From NCBI RefSeq assembly GCF_011752625.1, contig NZ_VWXD01000001.1:186001-250000 (forward strand): DNA of 64,000 bases, written 5' to 3'. Positions within the stretch are counted from its first letter, which is position 1, and every line of letters begins with the position of its first letter. A program made the translations under genes and the position numbers. Below, in pieces: positions 45,050-53,369 of the stretch. The notes beneath the pieces were generated by a model. That model made no database searches, was not told where the DNA came from, and saw only the letters and a program-made list of their open reading frames with translations. The stretch is from Candidatus Pantoea formicae (GTDB lineage Bacteria; Pseudomonadota; Gammaproteobacteria; Enterobacterales; Enterobacteriaceae).

Positions 45050-45991
45050 ATGAAAATAGTGATGCTGGATGGTGACACGTTGCCACAATCCCCTACACGT
45101 CCTGAATGGTGTACCGAATGGGACATTAGGGGATCCACCTCGCACAGTGAGATTGTCTCCGCCCTGCGCGGTGCGCATATTGCGATGACCAATAAAATCC
45201 CGCTGCGTGCGGAAACGCTACGCCAGCTGCCGGATCTACGTTACATCTGTGTGGCCGCCACAGGTTATGACTGTATCGATCTTGATGCCTGTCGTGAAAA
45301 GGGTATTGTGGTCAGCAATGTGCCGGGCTACTCCACGCGGAGTGTGGCTGAAAGTGTTATCGCCGCGCTGTTTGCATTACGCCGCCATCTGGTGGATTAC
45401 GCCAACAGCACGTGCAGCGTCTGGCCGACATCATCGCACTTCTGCGTTCATCGCCAGCCCATTCAGGATATTTTCGGTGCCACTTTAGGCATTATTGGTC
45501 GGGGTGATATCGGCAGCGCGGTGGGGACAATGGCACAAGCGCTCGGCATGGCGGTGCTGTACGCCGACCGTAAAGGCAGTTCTCAGCCGCGCGCAGGTTA
45601 TGTACCCTTTGACGAGGTGCTGGCGCGCAGTGATGTTTTAACGTTGCACTGTCCATTAACGCCGCAAACTCAGCAGTTGATCAACCTGCAAGCCTTGGCA
45701 CAGATGAAGCCGTCAGCGTGGCTGATTAACACTGCACGTGGTGGGCTGATCAATGAAGTGGAATTGGCACAGGCGCTGAAACAGGGCGTTATTGCTGGGG
45801 CGGCACTGGATGTTTTAACCCATGAACCGCCTGCCGCAGACCATCCGTTGTTACAGTCTAATGTGCCCAATCTGCTACTGACCCCGCACATTGCCTGGGC
45901 AAGCCAGCAGGGCGTCACCAACTTACTCAAGGGCATCGAAGGCAATCTTGCCGCTTTTGCGGCAGGCAAAGCACAAAACGTGCTGAGTTAA
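45050..45991 (+). CDS. D-isomer-specific 2-hydroxyacid dehydrogenase (glycerate/glyoxylate reductase-like)
   Basis: A 313-residue NAD(P)-dependent dehydrogenase. The coenzyme motif reads LGIIGRGDIGSAVG (first Gly retained as GRGDIG), with catalytic Arg in NTARGGLIN, Glu near ALDVLTHEPP and His in LTPHIAW. It interconverts 2-keto and D-2-hydroxy acids such as hydroxypyruvate and D-glycerate. CGGAG lies upstream of the ATG. It converges on the glutaminase gene with only three bases between them. Confidence 0.82.
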   Translation: MKIVMLDGDTLPQSPTRPEWCTEWDIRGSTSHSEIVSALRGAHIAMTNKIPLRAETLRQLPDLRYICVAATGYDCIDLDACREKGIVVSNVPGYSTRSVAESVIAALFALRRHLVDYANSTCSVWPTSSHFCVHRQPIQDIFGATLGIIGRGDIGSAVGTMAQALGMAVLYADRKGSSQPRAGYVPFDEVLARSDVLTLHCPLTPQTQQLINLQALAQMKPSAWLINTARGGLINEVELAQALKQGVIAGAALDVLTHEPPAADHPLLQSNVPNLLLTPHIAWASQQGVTNLLKGIEGNLAAFAAGKAQNVLS

Positions 45992-45994
45992 AGG

Positions 45995-46975
45995 TTAAAA
46001 AATCGATCTTCCCAACCGCTCTGTGAGTTTTTCCAGCAGAGCGGTGCCTGCCAGTGAGTTACCCGAGTGGTCCAGCGCCGGTGACCACACCGCGATGCTC
46101 ATTTCCCCAGGGATGACCGCGACAATGCCGCCGCCAACGCCCGATTTTGCCGGCATCCCCACGCGCCAGGCAAATTCTCCCGCGCCGTCATACATGCCAC
46201 TGGTCATCATTAAGGCATTCACCTGACGCGACTGGCGAGGTGAGATCACCGCCCATTCGTTTTGCTGACCGCGCCCTTGATTAGCGAGATACAGGAAGGT
46301 TTGCGCCAGCTCTTCGCAACTCATCGACAGCGAGCAGTAGTGGAAATAGGTTTCCATCACCTTACTGACATCGTTATGAAAGTTGCCAAAAGATTTCATC
46401 AGCCAGGCGATCGCCGCGTTCCTTGCGGAATGCTCGTACTCAGAGCGGGCCACGACACGGTCGTAGTTGATGTCTTTTTGCTCAGCCAGACGGCGCACAA
46501 TCTCCAGCATACGTTGGCGGGGGGCGGTCAAGCGGCTTTCCAGCAAATCACACATCACCAGCGCACCAGCGTTAATAAAGGGATTACGCGGTTTGCCTTG
46601 CTCCAGTTCTAACTGCACCAGCGAGTTAAAGGCTTGGCCAGACGGTTCTTTACCGACACGTTGCCAGATTTCGGCATCGTCATACAGCGTCAGCGCGACG
46701 GTTAGCGACAGCACTTTGGAGATGGACTGGATGGAAAAGCGGGTTGACGCATCGCCAGCCTGAAAGTGCTGCCCATCGGGCGTGACAATGGCGATGCCGA
46801 GCTGATCGGCGTCTACACCGGCCAGCGCGGGAATGTAGTCGGCCACCTTGCCCTGACGCGTTAACGGACGGACTTCAGCGACGATTTCTTCCAGCAATCC
46901 ATTTGTGAGTTCTGACACCAGATGGCTCCAATTTTCTTGTTTTTCCGTTTCAAATACATTTGCGGCGTGATGCAT
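45995..46975 (-). CDS. glsA: Glutaminase (GlsA/GlsB family)
   Basis: A 326-residue serine-dependent glutaminase that converts glutamine to glutamate and ammonia. The beta-lactamase-like motif QSISK gives Ser84 and Lys87, followed by [17 protein letters not shown] and a Gly-rich [16 protein letters not shown]. The length is a little over E. coli GlsB (308), with an extended N-terminus. It is on the minus strand, convergent with the hydroxyacid dehydrogenase. It may help with acid tolerance, as in E. coli, though that is only analogy. Confidence 0.88.
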   Translation of the reverse strand: MHHAANVFETEKQENWSHLVSELTNGLLEEIVAEVRPLTRQGKVADYIPALAGVDADQLGIAIVTPDGQHFQAGDASTRFSIQSISKVLSLTVALTLYDDAEIWQRVGKEPSGQAFNSLVQLELEQGKPRNPFINAGALVMCDLLESRLTAPRQRMLEIVRRLAEQKDINYDRVVARSEYEHSARNAAIAWLMKSFGNFHNDVSKVMETYFHYCSLSMSCEELAQTFLYLANQGRGQQNEWAVISPRQSRQVNALMMTSGMYDGAGEFAWRVGMPAKSGVGGGIVAVIPGEMSIAVWSPALDHSGNSLAGTALLEKLTERLGRSIF

Positions 46976-47109
46976 TGTGCGTTTCTCAAGCCATGAAGCC
47001 GCTATCAGCTGCGCTATAAAGAGTATGGCAATCGAAGTGCGGTAGTTGAGACAGCATGATCTTTAAGGCCAGGATCATGGTGATTTGCCCTTAACTCGTC
47101 AACGGGCGA

Positions 47110-47122
47110 CGTAAAATTCTGT
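47110..47122 (+). repeat. 13-bp direct repeat flanking the cupin gene (second copy 47529-47541)
   Basis: CGTAAAATTCTGT occurs at 47110-47122 and again at 47529-47541, where it overlaps the cupin stop codon. The copies are 419 bp apart and bracket the cupin gene. They could mark an old insertion or a shared promoter element ahead of the cupin gene and ahead of clcA. Confidence 0.45.
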
Positions 47123-47123
47123 G

Positions 47124-47142
47124 AGGCTTCCGGGTGAAGCCT
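47124..47142. other. AGGCTTC/GAAGCCT stem-loop upstream of the cupin gene
   Basis: Perfect 7-bp arms with a 5-base loop sit 44 bp before the cupin start, directly after the first 13-bp repeat. The role is unknown; it could be an RNA leader stem or a transcript end for the minus strand. Confidence 0.35.
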
Positions 47143-47185
47143 GCGTTACAGTGCATAAATCCAGCAAAAACATCGGACTCATATC

Positions 47186-47533
47186 ATGTTCACCAATCTG
47201 TTGCGTGATTTTCCGTCAGCGGCGCAAAGCGGCAGCGCTGAAACCTTCGAAGCACTGCTATCACAACCCAACGTACTGATTGAACGTATCGTTTCAACCG
47301 GACAGGCCAGTCCGCCGGATTTCTGGTACTGCCAAACGCAAGGTGAATGGGTGATGATTTTACAGGGTTCGGCTGGATTGCAGTTGGAAGGAGAAAGCGA
47401 AGAACGCACACTGTTACCTGGTGATTTTATCGATATTCCGGCGGGCTGCCACCATCGCGTTAACTGGACCGACAGCCAAGGCCCCACTGTGTGGCTGGCG
47501 GTGCATTACGGTGATCTGCCCAAGCAACCGTAA
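47186..47533 (+). CDS. Small single-domain cupin
   Basis: A 115-residue protein with one cupin barrel. The first motif is weak (WYCQTQGEWVMILQGSAGL) and the second is clear (LLPGDFIDIPAGCHHRV with two His). Short cupins of this sort bind metals and act in small-molecule or phosphomannose-type chemistry; the function cannot be set. It has no signal peptide. It is flanked by a 13-bp direct repeat and lies 100 bp before clcA. Confidence 0.75.
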   Translation: MFTNLLRDFPSAAQSGSAETFEALLSQPNVLIERIVSTGQASPPDFWYCQTQGEWVMILQGSAGLQLEGESEERTLLPGDFIDIPAGCHHRVNWTDSQGPTVWLAVHYGDLPKQP

Positions 47534-47633
47534 AATTCTGTTGCCAATGATTGCGTTACGCGATTGCCAGCTTTGGCTATGCTGACGGTTTTTCGTCGCT
47601 GGAAGTGCGGCGCTGATGTTATTGAGGATCTGC

Positions 47634-49037
47634 ATGTCTGTTTCGCAAAGTACCACTCAGCCTGAGAACGCGATGCGCGCCGGGCGTTTTATGCTGCTGC
47701 AAAAGCTGTTGCGCCGCGATAAAACCCCCGTGGCGTTGTTGCTACTCGCCGCACTGGTCGGCGTGCTTACCGGTCTGGTCGGCGTTGCGTTTGACCGCGC
47801 GGTGAATTTCATCCTGCACTCACGTCTTGAGTGGCTGGAAAACGCCGTCACGCATCCGATTTTAAAAGTCCTGTGTGCTTTTCTGGTTGCTGCCATTCTC
47901 GGCGCTATTGGTTACTTTCTGGTGCGGCGATTCGCACCGGAAGCGGGCGGTTCAGGCATCCCTGAAATCGAAGGCGCGCTGGAAGAGCTACGTCCGGTGC
48001 GCTGGTGGCGCGTGCTGCCAGTGAAGTTTCTCGGCGGCATGGGGGCGCTGGGCTCAGGCATGGTGCTGGGGCGTGAAGGCCCAACCGTGCAGATCGGCGG
48101 CAATATTGGCGGCATGTGTCTGGATCTGTTCCGCGTTAAATCGTCGGAATCCCGTCATACGTTAATCGCTACCGGGGCAGCGGCGGGGTTGTCGGCGGCT
48201 TTTAACGCCCCGCTGGCAGGCATTCTGTTTATCATTGAGGAGATGCGTCCGCAGTTTCGCTACAGCCTGATTTCAATCAAAGCAGTGTTTGTCGGCGTGA
48301 TTGTTTCCAGCATCGTATTTCGTTTATGCAACGGTAATGAAGCCATCATCAACATCGGTCAGTTGCGCGATGCGCCAACCAACACGCTTTGGTTGTATCT
48401 GTTGCTCGGTATCCTGTTTGGCGGCTGCGGCGTAGCGTTTAACCGCCTGATCTTCCTGGCGCAGGACCAATTTCAACGACTACATCAAGGCCGTATCGCG
48501 GCCTGGGTGATGTGGGGCAGCCTGCTGGCGGGATTGTGTGGTGTGCTTGGGCTGTTTCTGCCTGCTGCCGTGAGTGGAGGTATCACGCTAATCCCTGATT
48601 TCTCTGCGGGAAGTTACAGCGCATTGGCGTTATTCGGTCTGTTCGCTCTGCGGGCGTTGGTGACAATTTGCTGCTTCTCTTCAGGCGCGCCGGGCGGGAT
48701 CTTTGCGCCGATGCTGACGTTGGGAACCTTGTTAGGCACCTGTTTTGGTCAGCTTTGTATTCACTGGTTCCCCGGTTATCAACTGGAGGCCGCGACTTTT
48801 GCCGTGGCGGGCATGGGCGCACTGTTTGCCGCTTCGGTGCGCGCGCCCTTAACCGGTATCGTACTGGTGCTGGAGATGACCAACAACTATCAGCTGATTT
48901 TGCCGATGATCATCACCTGCTTGGGTGCAACGCTTGCCGCGCAGTTCTTTGGCGGCAAGCCGCTGTACTCTTCGATTCTGGCGCGCACGCTGGCGAAGGC
49001 TCAGCTCAGCGGTCACGCCAGCGCAAAGACACACTAA
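47634..49037 (+). CDS. clcA: ClC-family H+/Cl- exchange transporter
   Basis: A 467-residue inner-membrane ClC protein (E. coli ClcA 473). The three anion-binding signatures are present: [24 protein letters not shown] with the gating Glu, and [14 protein letters not shown]. The proton-path Glu and the late Tyr of ClcA-type exchangers lie in the expected regions. In E. coli it supports extreme acid resistance. The ATG at 47634 has AGGA six bases before it. It ends four bases inside the convergent dehydratase gene. There are no CBS domains. Confidence 0.9.
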   Translation: MSVSQSTTQPENAMRAGRFMLLQKLLRRDKTPVALLLLAALVGVLTGLVGVAFDRAVNFILHSRLEWLENAVTHPILKVLCAFLVAAILGAIGYFLVRRFAPEAGGSGIPEIEGALEELRPVRWWRVLPVKFLGGMGALGSGMVLGREGPTVQIGGNIGGMCLDLFRVKSSESRHTLIATGAAAGLSAAFNAPLAGILFIIEEMRPQFRYSLISIKAVFVGVIVSSIVFRLCNGNEAIINIGQLRDAPTNTLWLYLLLGILFGGCGVAFNRLIFLAQDQFQRLHQGRIAAWVMWGSLLAGLCGVLGLFLPAAVSGGITLIPDFSAGSYSALALFGLFALRALVTICCFSSGAPGGIFAPMLTLGTLLGTCFGQLCIHWFPGYQLEAATFAVAGMGALFAASVRAPLTGIVLVLEMTNNYQLILPMIITCLGATLAAQFFGGKPLYSSILARTLAKAQLSGHASAKTH

Positions 49038-50227
49038 GGGCGTTTACCCACGCTGTGTGTCAGCGTGGTCCAGCGGCGCGCCTGTTCGCTAAGACTGAAG
49101 CCGAGGCCGTGACGATCGGAGATCAACATGCGGCCGTCGCGCAGTTCTAACTGCTCATTGAACAATGGGTTGAGCCACTCAAAATGCTCCAGCCAGGGTT
49201 CAATGGGATAGGCGGCTGCGAGATGAATGTGAATCTCCATCGCGAAGTGTGGCGCCAGTTTGCGTCCGTGGCGCGCCGCCAAATCCATTATCTGCAGGAA
49301 TGGCGTAATACCGCCCACGCGTGGCGCATCTGGCTGAACAAAGTCGCTGGCGTTGCCAAGAATAAGCTGCTCATGTTCACGGAAGCTGGTGAGCATCTCG
49401 CCCGTGGCAATGGGCGTATCCAGTGCGGCAGTCAGTGCGGCGTGACCCTCTACGTCGTAGGCATCCAGCGGTTCTTCAATCCACACCAGATTGAACTGCT
49501 CCATCTTGCGTCCCATGCGAATCGCCGTTTCGCGATCCCACTGCTGGTTGGCATCGACCATCAATGGGAAGTCATCGCCTAGCGTCTGGCGCACAGCGGT
49601 AAGACGACGCAGGTCTTCGGCAGTGTTTGGCTGACCGACTTTGAGTTTGATACCGCCAATGCCGTTTTCACGTGAGATAGCCACGTTCTTGATTACCTGA
49701 TCAAGCGGTGTATGCAGGAATCCGCCCGATGTGTTGTAGCACTGCACAGAATCACGATGCGCGCCTAGCAATTTCGCTAAGGGTAATTTGGCGCGACGCG
49801 CTTTCATATCCCACAGCGCAATATCAAAAGGCGAGATGGCCTGCACCGCCATACCGCTGCGGCCTACTGATGCGCCCGCCCACAGCAGTTTGGTGTAAAT
49901 CTTGTCGATGTCGTTAGGATCTTCGCCGATTAGGGCATCCGCAATTTCACAGGCATGGGCGTAAATGCCCTGGCCGCCAGCGCGTTTTGAGTAGCTGAAA
50001 CCGATGCCCTGAAAGCCGTCACGCGTTTCGATCTCCGCCACGATAATCGCCACTTCGGTTAAGGGTTTCTGTCGTCCGGTCAGCACCTTGGCATCACTGA
50101 CCGGCGTGGCCAGCGGCAAGAATGCCAGCGACAAATTCACCCAAACGATGCGGTCACCGCTCTCGGTGGCGTTACCCACTCCCTGTGTTTTGGCATAGCT
50201 TACGGCACTGGAATTCACACTCGACAT
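49034..50227 (-). CDS. Enolase-superfamily sugar acid dehydratase (L-talarate/galactarate dehydratase-like)
   Basis: A 397-residue mandelate-racemase-type enzyme. General acid/base Lys194 and Lys196 lie in GIKLKVG; metal ligands are Asp225 (VDANQQW), Glu251 (IEEPL) and Glu277 (TGEML); His327 (APHFAME) is the opposite base. The set agrees within one residue with what I recall for Salmonella talarate/galactarate dehydratase, which makes 5-keto-4-deoxy-glucarate. CAGGAG lies upstream of the ATG. The divergent LacI-type gene and two operator-like sites suggest induction by a sugar acid. Confidence 0.82.
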   Translation of the reverse strand: MSSVNSSAVSYAKTQGVGNATESGDRIVWVNLSLAFLPLATPVSDAKVLTGRQKPLTEVAIIVAEIETRDGFQGIGFSYSKRAGGQGIYAHACEIADALIGEDPNDIDKIYTKLLWAGASVGRSGMAVQAISPFDIALWDMKARRAKLPLAKLLGAHRDSVQCYNTSGGFLHTPLDQVIKNVAISRENGIGGIKLKVGQPNTAEDLRRLTAVRQTLGDDFPLMVDANQQWDRETAIRMGRKMEQFNLVWIEEPLDAYDVEGHAALTAALDTPIATGEMLTSFREHEQLILGNASDFVQPDAPRVGGITPFLQIMDLAARHGRKLAPHFAMEIHIHLAAAYPIEPWLEHFEWLNPLFNEQLELRDGRMLISDRHGLGFSLSEQARRWTTLTHSVGKRP

Positions 50228-50243
50228 GATGTTCTCCTGTAAA

Positions 50244-50259
50244 TGATTGCGCTAACATT
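50244..50259. promoter_or_regulatory. LacI-type operator candidate, proximal to the dehydratase
   Basis: TGATTGCGCTAACATT lies 17 bp upstream of the dehydratase start. It matches the site at 50343-50358 at 14 of 16 positions, and 10 of 14 core positions are self-complementary. The form TGWTANCGNTAACA is close to operators of GntR/IdnR-type LacI proteins. Confidence 0.55.
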
Positions 50260-50342
50260 TTTGTTTCGAAGCAGACTATGCGCCATAATTTGCAATCATT
50301 AATGCATCGTCGATCACAAAACCGGCAATGTAAAAATTAAAA

Positions 50343-50358
50343 TGATAGCCCTAACATT
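50343..50358. promoter_or_regulatory. LacI-type operator candidate, proximal to the lacI-type gene
   Basis: TGATAGCCCTAACATT starts 99 bp from the matching site at 50244 and ends 72 bp before the regulator start. Two like-oriented sites in a 203-bp divergent gap suit looping or joint repression of both genes. Confidence 0.55.
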
Positions 50359-50430
50359 AATAATGATACGCGCTGAATTTGCCGTCCTGGCCTGATATGC
50401 TATCGCTACCTGTGTGTACGCCGAGCTGCT

Positions 50431-51444
50431 ATGAAACAACGCAATCCTGAACGTAAAGCCGCGCCAACGCTGGAAGATGTCGCTCGCGTGGCGGGTATTT
50501 CACCGATGACGGTAAGCCGCGCCCTCAATTCACCGCAGCAGGTCCGTCCAGCGACGGTGGCCAAAGTGAAAGCGGCGATCAGCGCAACGGGCTACATTCC
50601 CAACGCGCAAGCGGGTAGTCTGGCGAGCAATCGCAGCCGGTTGATCGCCGTAGTTGTGCCGCAAATCAACAACAACATGTTCGTTGATACCATTCAGAGT
50701 CTGAATGACAGTCTGAGTGCGCAGGGTTATCACATGTTGCTGTGTGTCACCGGCTATGACGCAGAAACCGAAGCTGAAACGGTGGCCACACTGTTATCCC
50801 GGCGTCCTGACGGCATTGTTCTGACCGGTATTCATCACAGCGCACAGCTGAAAAAAGTCTTGTTGCAAGCCAACGTGCCGGTGGTGGAAATCTGGGATAT
50901 GACCCCCACGCCGATCGACATGCTGGTGGGTTTTTCCCATGAGAAGATTGGTGAACGCGTGGCAGCCTATCTGGCTGAGCGAGGTTATCAAAAACCGGGC
51001 TTAATCTGGACAGATGACCGCCGCGCAATTCAGCGCAAGCAGGGCTTAGTGGATGCGTTGGCCGCACAAGGCATCATTCCACGGGCGGATGCGCCCGTGC
51101 AGTTGCCAGCATTGATGGCTCGGGGTCGAGAGGCGAGTGTGCGACTTCTGGATCAGCATCCAGAAATTGATGTGTTGGTGTGCAGTTCCGACACCTTGGC
51201 GCAAGGCGCATTAATGGCGGCTCAGGCACGCGGTATGAAAATTCCACAAGAGCTTGCGGTGATTGGTTTCGGCGATCTCGATTTCGCCGCGGCAAATTTT
51301 CCTGCCATCTCAACCGTGCGCATCGATCGACATCGCATGGGCGAGCTTGCCGCTGAGCAATTACTGAAGCGGTTGAAAAATCTACGCATAGAGAATCCGA
51401 TCATCGACATGGGTTTTACGATGGTGCCTCGGGATTCAGGCTAA
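50431..51444 (+). CDS. LacI-family regulator, GntR/IdnR-like
   Basis: A 337-residue regulator. The helix-turn-helix and hinge (residues 13-62) contain LEDVARVAGISPMTVSRALN, the recognition region of gluconate-type LacI proteins. A periplasmic-binding-like effector domain follows with VIGFGDLDFAAANFPAISTV. It is divergent from the dehydratase gene across two matching operator-like sites. It probably represses the dehydratase until a hexonate or hexarate is present. Confidence 0.85.
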   Translation: MKQRNPERKAAPTLEDVARVAGISPMTVSRALNSPQQVRPATVAKVKAAISATGYIPNAQAGSLASNRSRLIAVVVPQINNNMFVDTIQSLNDSLSAQGYHMLLCVTGYDAETEAETVATLLSRRPDGIVLTGIHHSAQLKKVLLQANVPVVEIWDMTPTPIDMLVGFSHEKIGERVAAYLAERGYQKPGLIWTDDRRAIQRKQGLVDALAAQGIIPRADAPVQLPALMARGREASVRLLDQHPEIDVLVCSSDTLAQGALMAAQARGMKIPQELAVIGFGDLDFAAANFPAISTVRIDRHRMGELAAEQLLKRLKNLRIENPIIDMGFTMVPRDSG

Positions 51445-51539
51445 ACCCTCCTCTGAACTGCGATCCTCATCACGTGCGAAAAATATCTTCCATGTTATAA
51501 AAAGTGGAAAATAAATTTCATTTTGAGAGGATTCTATCA

Positions 51540-52004
51540 ATGTCAGCACTGCCTTCTCTAGAAACCTTGCTGCAGCAAGAAGCAGAGCACCGTTTACCGC
51601 AATTTGATTTCGAATTGGCGTGGCAAATCGGCCAGAGTATCCGTGAGCGTGGTCGTGAAATGAATGCACCCATTGCCATCGAAGTCTATGCCTTTGGACA
51701 GGTGCTGTTTATGGCGGCATTGCCCGGCTCTGCCCCCGAAAATCTGGAGTGGATGCGTCGCAAACGCAATACCGTGCTGCTGACGGGCCATTCTTCCATG
51801 TATGTGGGGTTTTTTAATGAACATAAGGGTGAACGTATGGCACAGCAGCGCAATATTCGTCAGGAGGATTACACCGATCACGGTGGTTCCTTCCCGCTGC
51901 TCAGTCCTCAGGGCGCAATCATAGGTGCAGTCAGCATTAGCGGTTTGCCATCCGAAGATGATCATGCGTTAGCGCTGTGGGGGATTAACCAACTACTGCG
52001 CTGA
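51540..52004 (+). CDS. UPF0303-family protein (GlcG/HbpS-like fold)
   Basis: A 154-residue cytoplasmic protein. LAWQIGQSIRERGREMNAPI and the pattern RKRNTVLLTGHSSMYVG, then YTDHGGSFPLL and GAIIGAVSISGLPS, identify the UPF0303 family, related in fold to the GlcG/HbpS proteins. The biochemical role is not established. The ATG at 51540 has GAGAGG upstream; the in-frame start at 51504 is less likely. It lies between the LacI gene and the convergent gluconate dehydrogenase operon. Confidence 0.78.
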   Translation: MSALPSLETLLQQEAEHRLPQFDFELAWQIGQSIRERGREMNAPIAIEVYAFGQVLFMAALPGSAPENLEWMRRKRNTVLLTGHSSMYVGFFNEHKGERMAQQRNIRQEDYTDHGGSFPLLSPQGAIIGAVSISGLPSEDDHALALWGINQLLR

Positions 52005-52022
52005 TTCTTGACGAGTCTGTAG

Positions 52023-52042
52023 GGGCGACCCATGGGCCGCCC
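52023..52042. repeat. Intergenic palindrome with A/C mismatch (copy 2)
   Basis: GGGCGACCCATGGGCCGCCC is a 20-bp palindrome broken only by one A/C pair. It shares sequence and mismatch with the element at 6351-6368. It sits in the 49-bp gap between the convergent UPF0303 and cytochrome genes, so it may also end transcripts. Confidence 0.55.
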
Positions 52043-52053
52043 GTTAACAGAGC

Positions 52054-53367
52054 TTACTTCACCGCAGGAACTTTGATTTTGTCACCCGCATCCGTGGCTT
52101 TGCGCAGCGTGGCAACATCGCTGGCTTTCACCTCGGCAGCCTCGTTGCCCCAAGAATTGCGCACGTAGTTGAGCACATCTGCCATCTCTTGATCGTTCAA
52201 CTTCCATGAGAAGGCAGGCATACCGGCAGACGTTGGGCGTCCTTCGGTGTGTGGCGCTCGCGCCCCATCCAACAGCGCATGGATCATGTTGGTAGGATCA
52301 TTCTGCATCGCGGTGTTACCAGCAAAAGCCGGCACCATACCCGTGATACCTTCGCCCGACAAGCCATGGCATGCTGAGCAGTCCACCTCATAGCGCAGTG
52401 CCGCCTGATCGTGTTTCGCCTTATCCATCACAAATGCAGTTGGCTTAGCCGTTGCAGAAGCTGGCAGGCTGCGCAAATAGGTGGCAATGGCTTTCAGGTC
52501 CTGATCATTGAAATATTGTGTTGAGTGCTCAACCGCTTCTGCCATCGGACCGGCCGCAACGCTTTCCCCGTTGGAGCCGGTTTTCAGGTAATCCGCGATC
52601 TGCTCATCGCTCCATTTTCCGATGCCAGCATGAGGATTCGGCGAGATATCAGGTGCATACCAAGTCCCTAAGTTGCCGCCTTGCAGATACTGGCTGCTGA
52701 TCTCTCCCCCTAACGCATTACGTGCGGTGTGGCACACGCTACAGTGCGCGGGGCCGTCAACGATGTACTTACCGCGGTTCCAATCATCATTCTGCGCACT
52801 CTGGGGCTTGAACGCTTTGTTATCAAAGAACAACAGGTTCCAACCTGCCATCGCGAGACGAATGTTATACGGGAAGTTCATGCCAGCGTTTTCATCGATG
52901 GCATTTTTCACCGGCTTCTGCGCGGAGAAATAGGCCCAGAGATCGTGCATGTCGGCATCGCTCATCTGCGTATAGGCAGTGTAAGGCATCGCAGGATAAA
53001 GGAAGCCGTGTTCTCCGCGTCCCTGACGGACCGCATTAAAGAAATCGTGCTCCGTCATGTTGCCGATGCCGGTTTCACGATCGGGTGAAATGTTGGAAGT
53101 TTGCAGTGCACCAAAGGGGGTGTCGATCTTGTAGCCGCCTGAGAAATCCGCGTTGTGGCACGCCGCGCAGTCCGCCAGGCGCATCACATATTCGCCACGT
53201 TTAATGGCATCCGCATCACTGCTGTGGAAATCGGCTAATTTGACCTTATCATCTGCCACATTTGAACGTGAGCTGTCCATCACCACCCACATTCTGCCGG
53301 TCACGCCAATGGCGGCGACCACGGCTAACGCGGCGAGGGTATAGGTAATTTTCTTTGCCTTCGCCAT
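52054..53367 (-). CDS. Triheme cytochrome c subunit of membrane-bound gluconate/ketogluconate dehydrogenase
   Basis: A 437-residue c-type cytochrome with an N-terminal membrane anchor or signal (residues 8-28). Three heme sites are present: CAACH at 67-71, CSVCH at 209-213 and CSACH at 330-334. It passes electrons from the flavoprotein to ubiquinone in the inner membrane facing the periplasm. It starts two bases after the flavoprotein stop. The three-subunit set (small, flavoprotein, cytochrome) matches gluconate 2-dehydrogenase and 2-keto-gluconate dehydrogenase. Confidence 0.88.
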   Translation of the reverse strand: MAKAKKITYTLAALAVVAAIGVTGRMWVVMDSSRSNVADDKVKLADFHSSDADAIKRGEYVMRLADCAACHNADFSGGYKIDTPFGALQTSNISPDRETGIGNMTEHDFFNAVRQGRGEHGFLYPAMPYTAYTQMSDADMHDLWAYFSAQKPVKNAIDENAGMNFPYNIRLAMAGWNLLFFDNKAFKPQSAQNDDWNRGKYIVDGPAHCSVCHTARNALGGEISSQYLQGGNLGTWYAPDISPNPHAGIGKWSDEQIADYLKTGSNGESVAAGPMAEAVEHSTQYFNDQDLKAIATYLRSLPASATAKPTAFVMDKAKHDQAALRYEVDCSACHGLSGEGITGMVPAFAGNTAMQNDPTNMIHALLDGARAPHTEGRPTSAGMPAFSWKLNDQEMADVLNYVRNSWGNEAAEVKASDVATLRKATDAGDKIKVPAVK

Positions 53368-53369
53368 GC

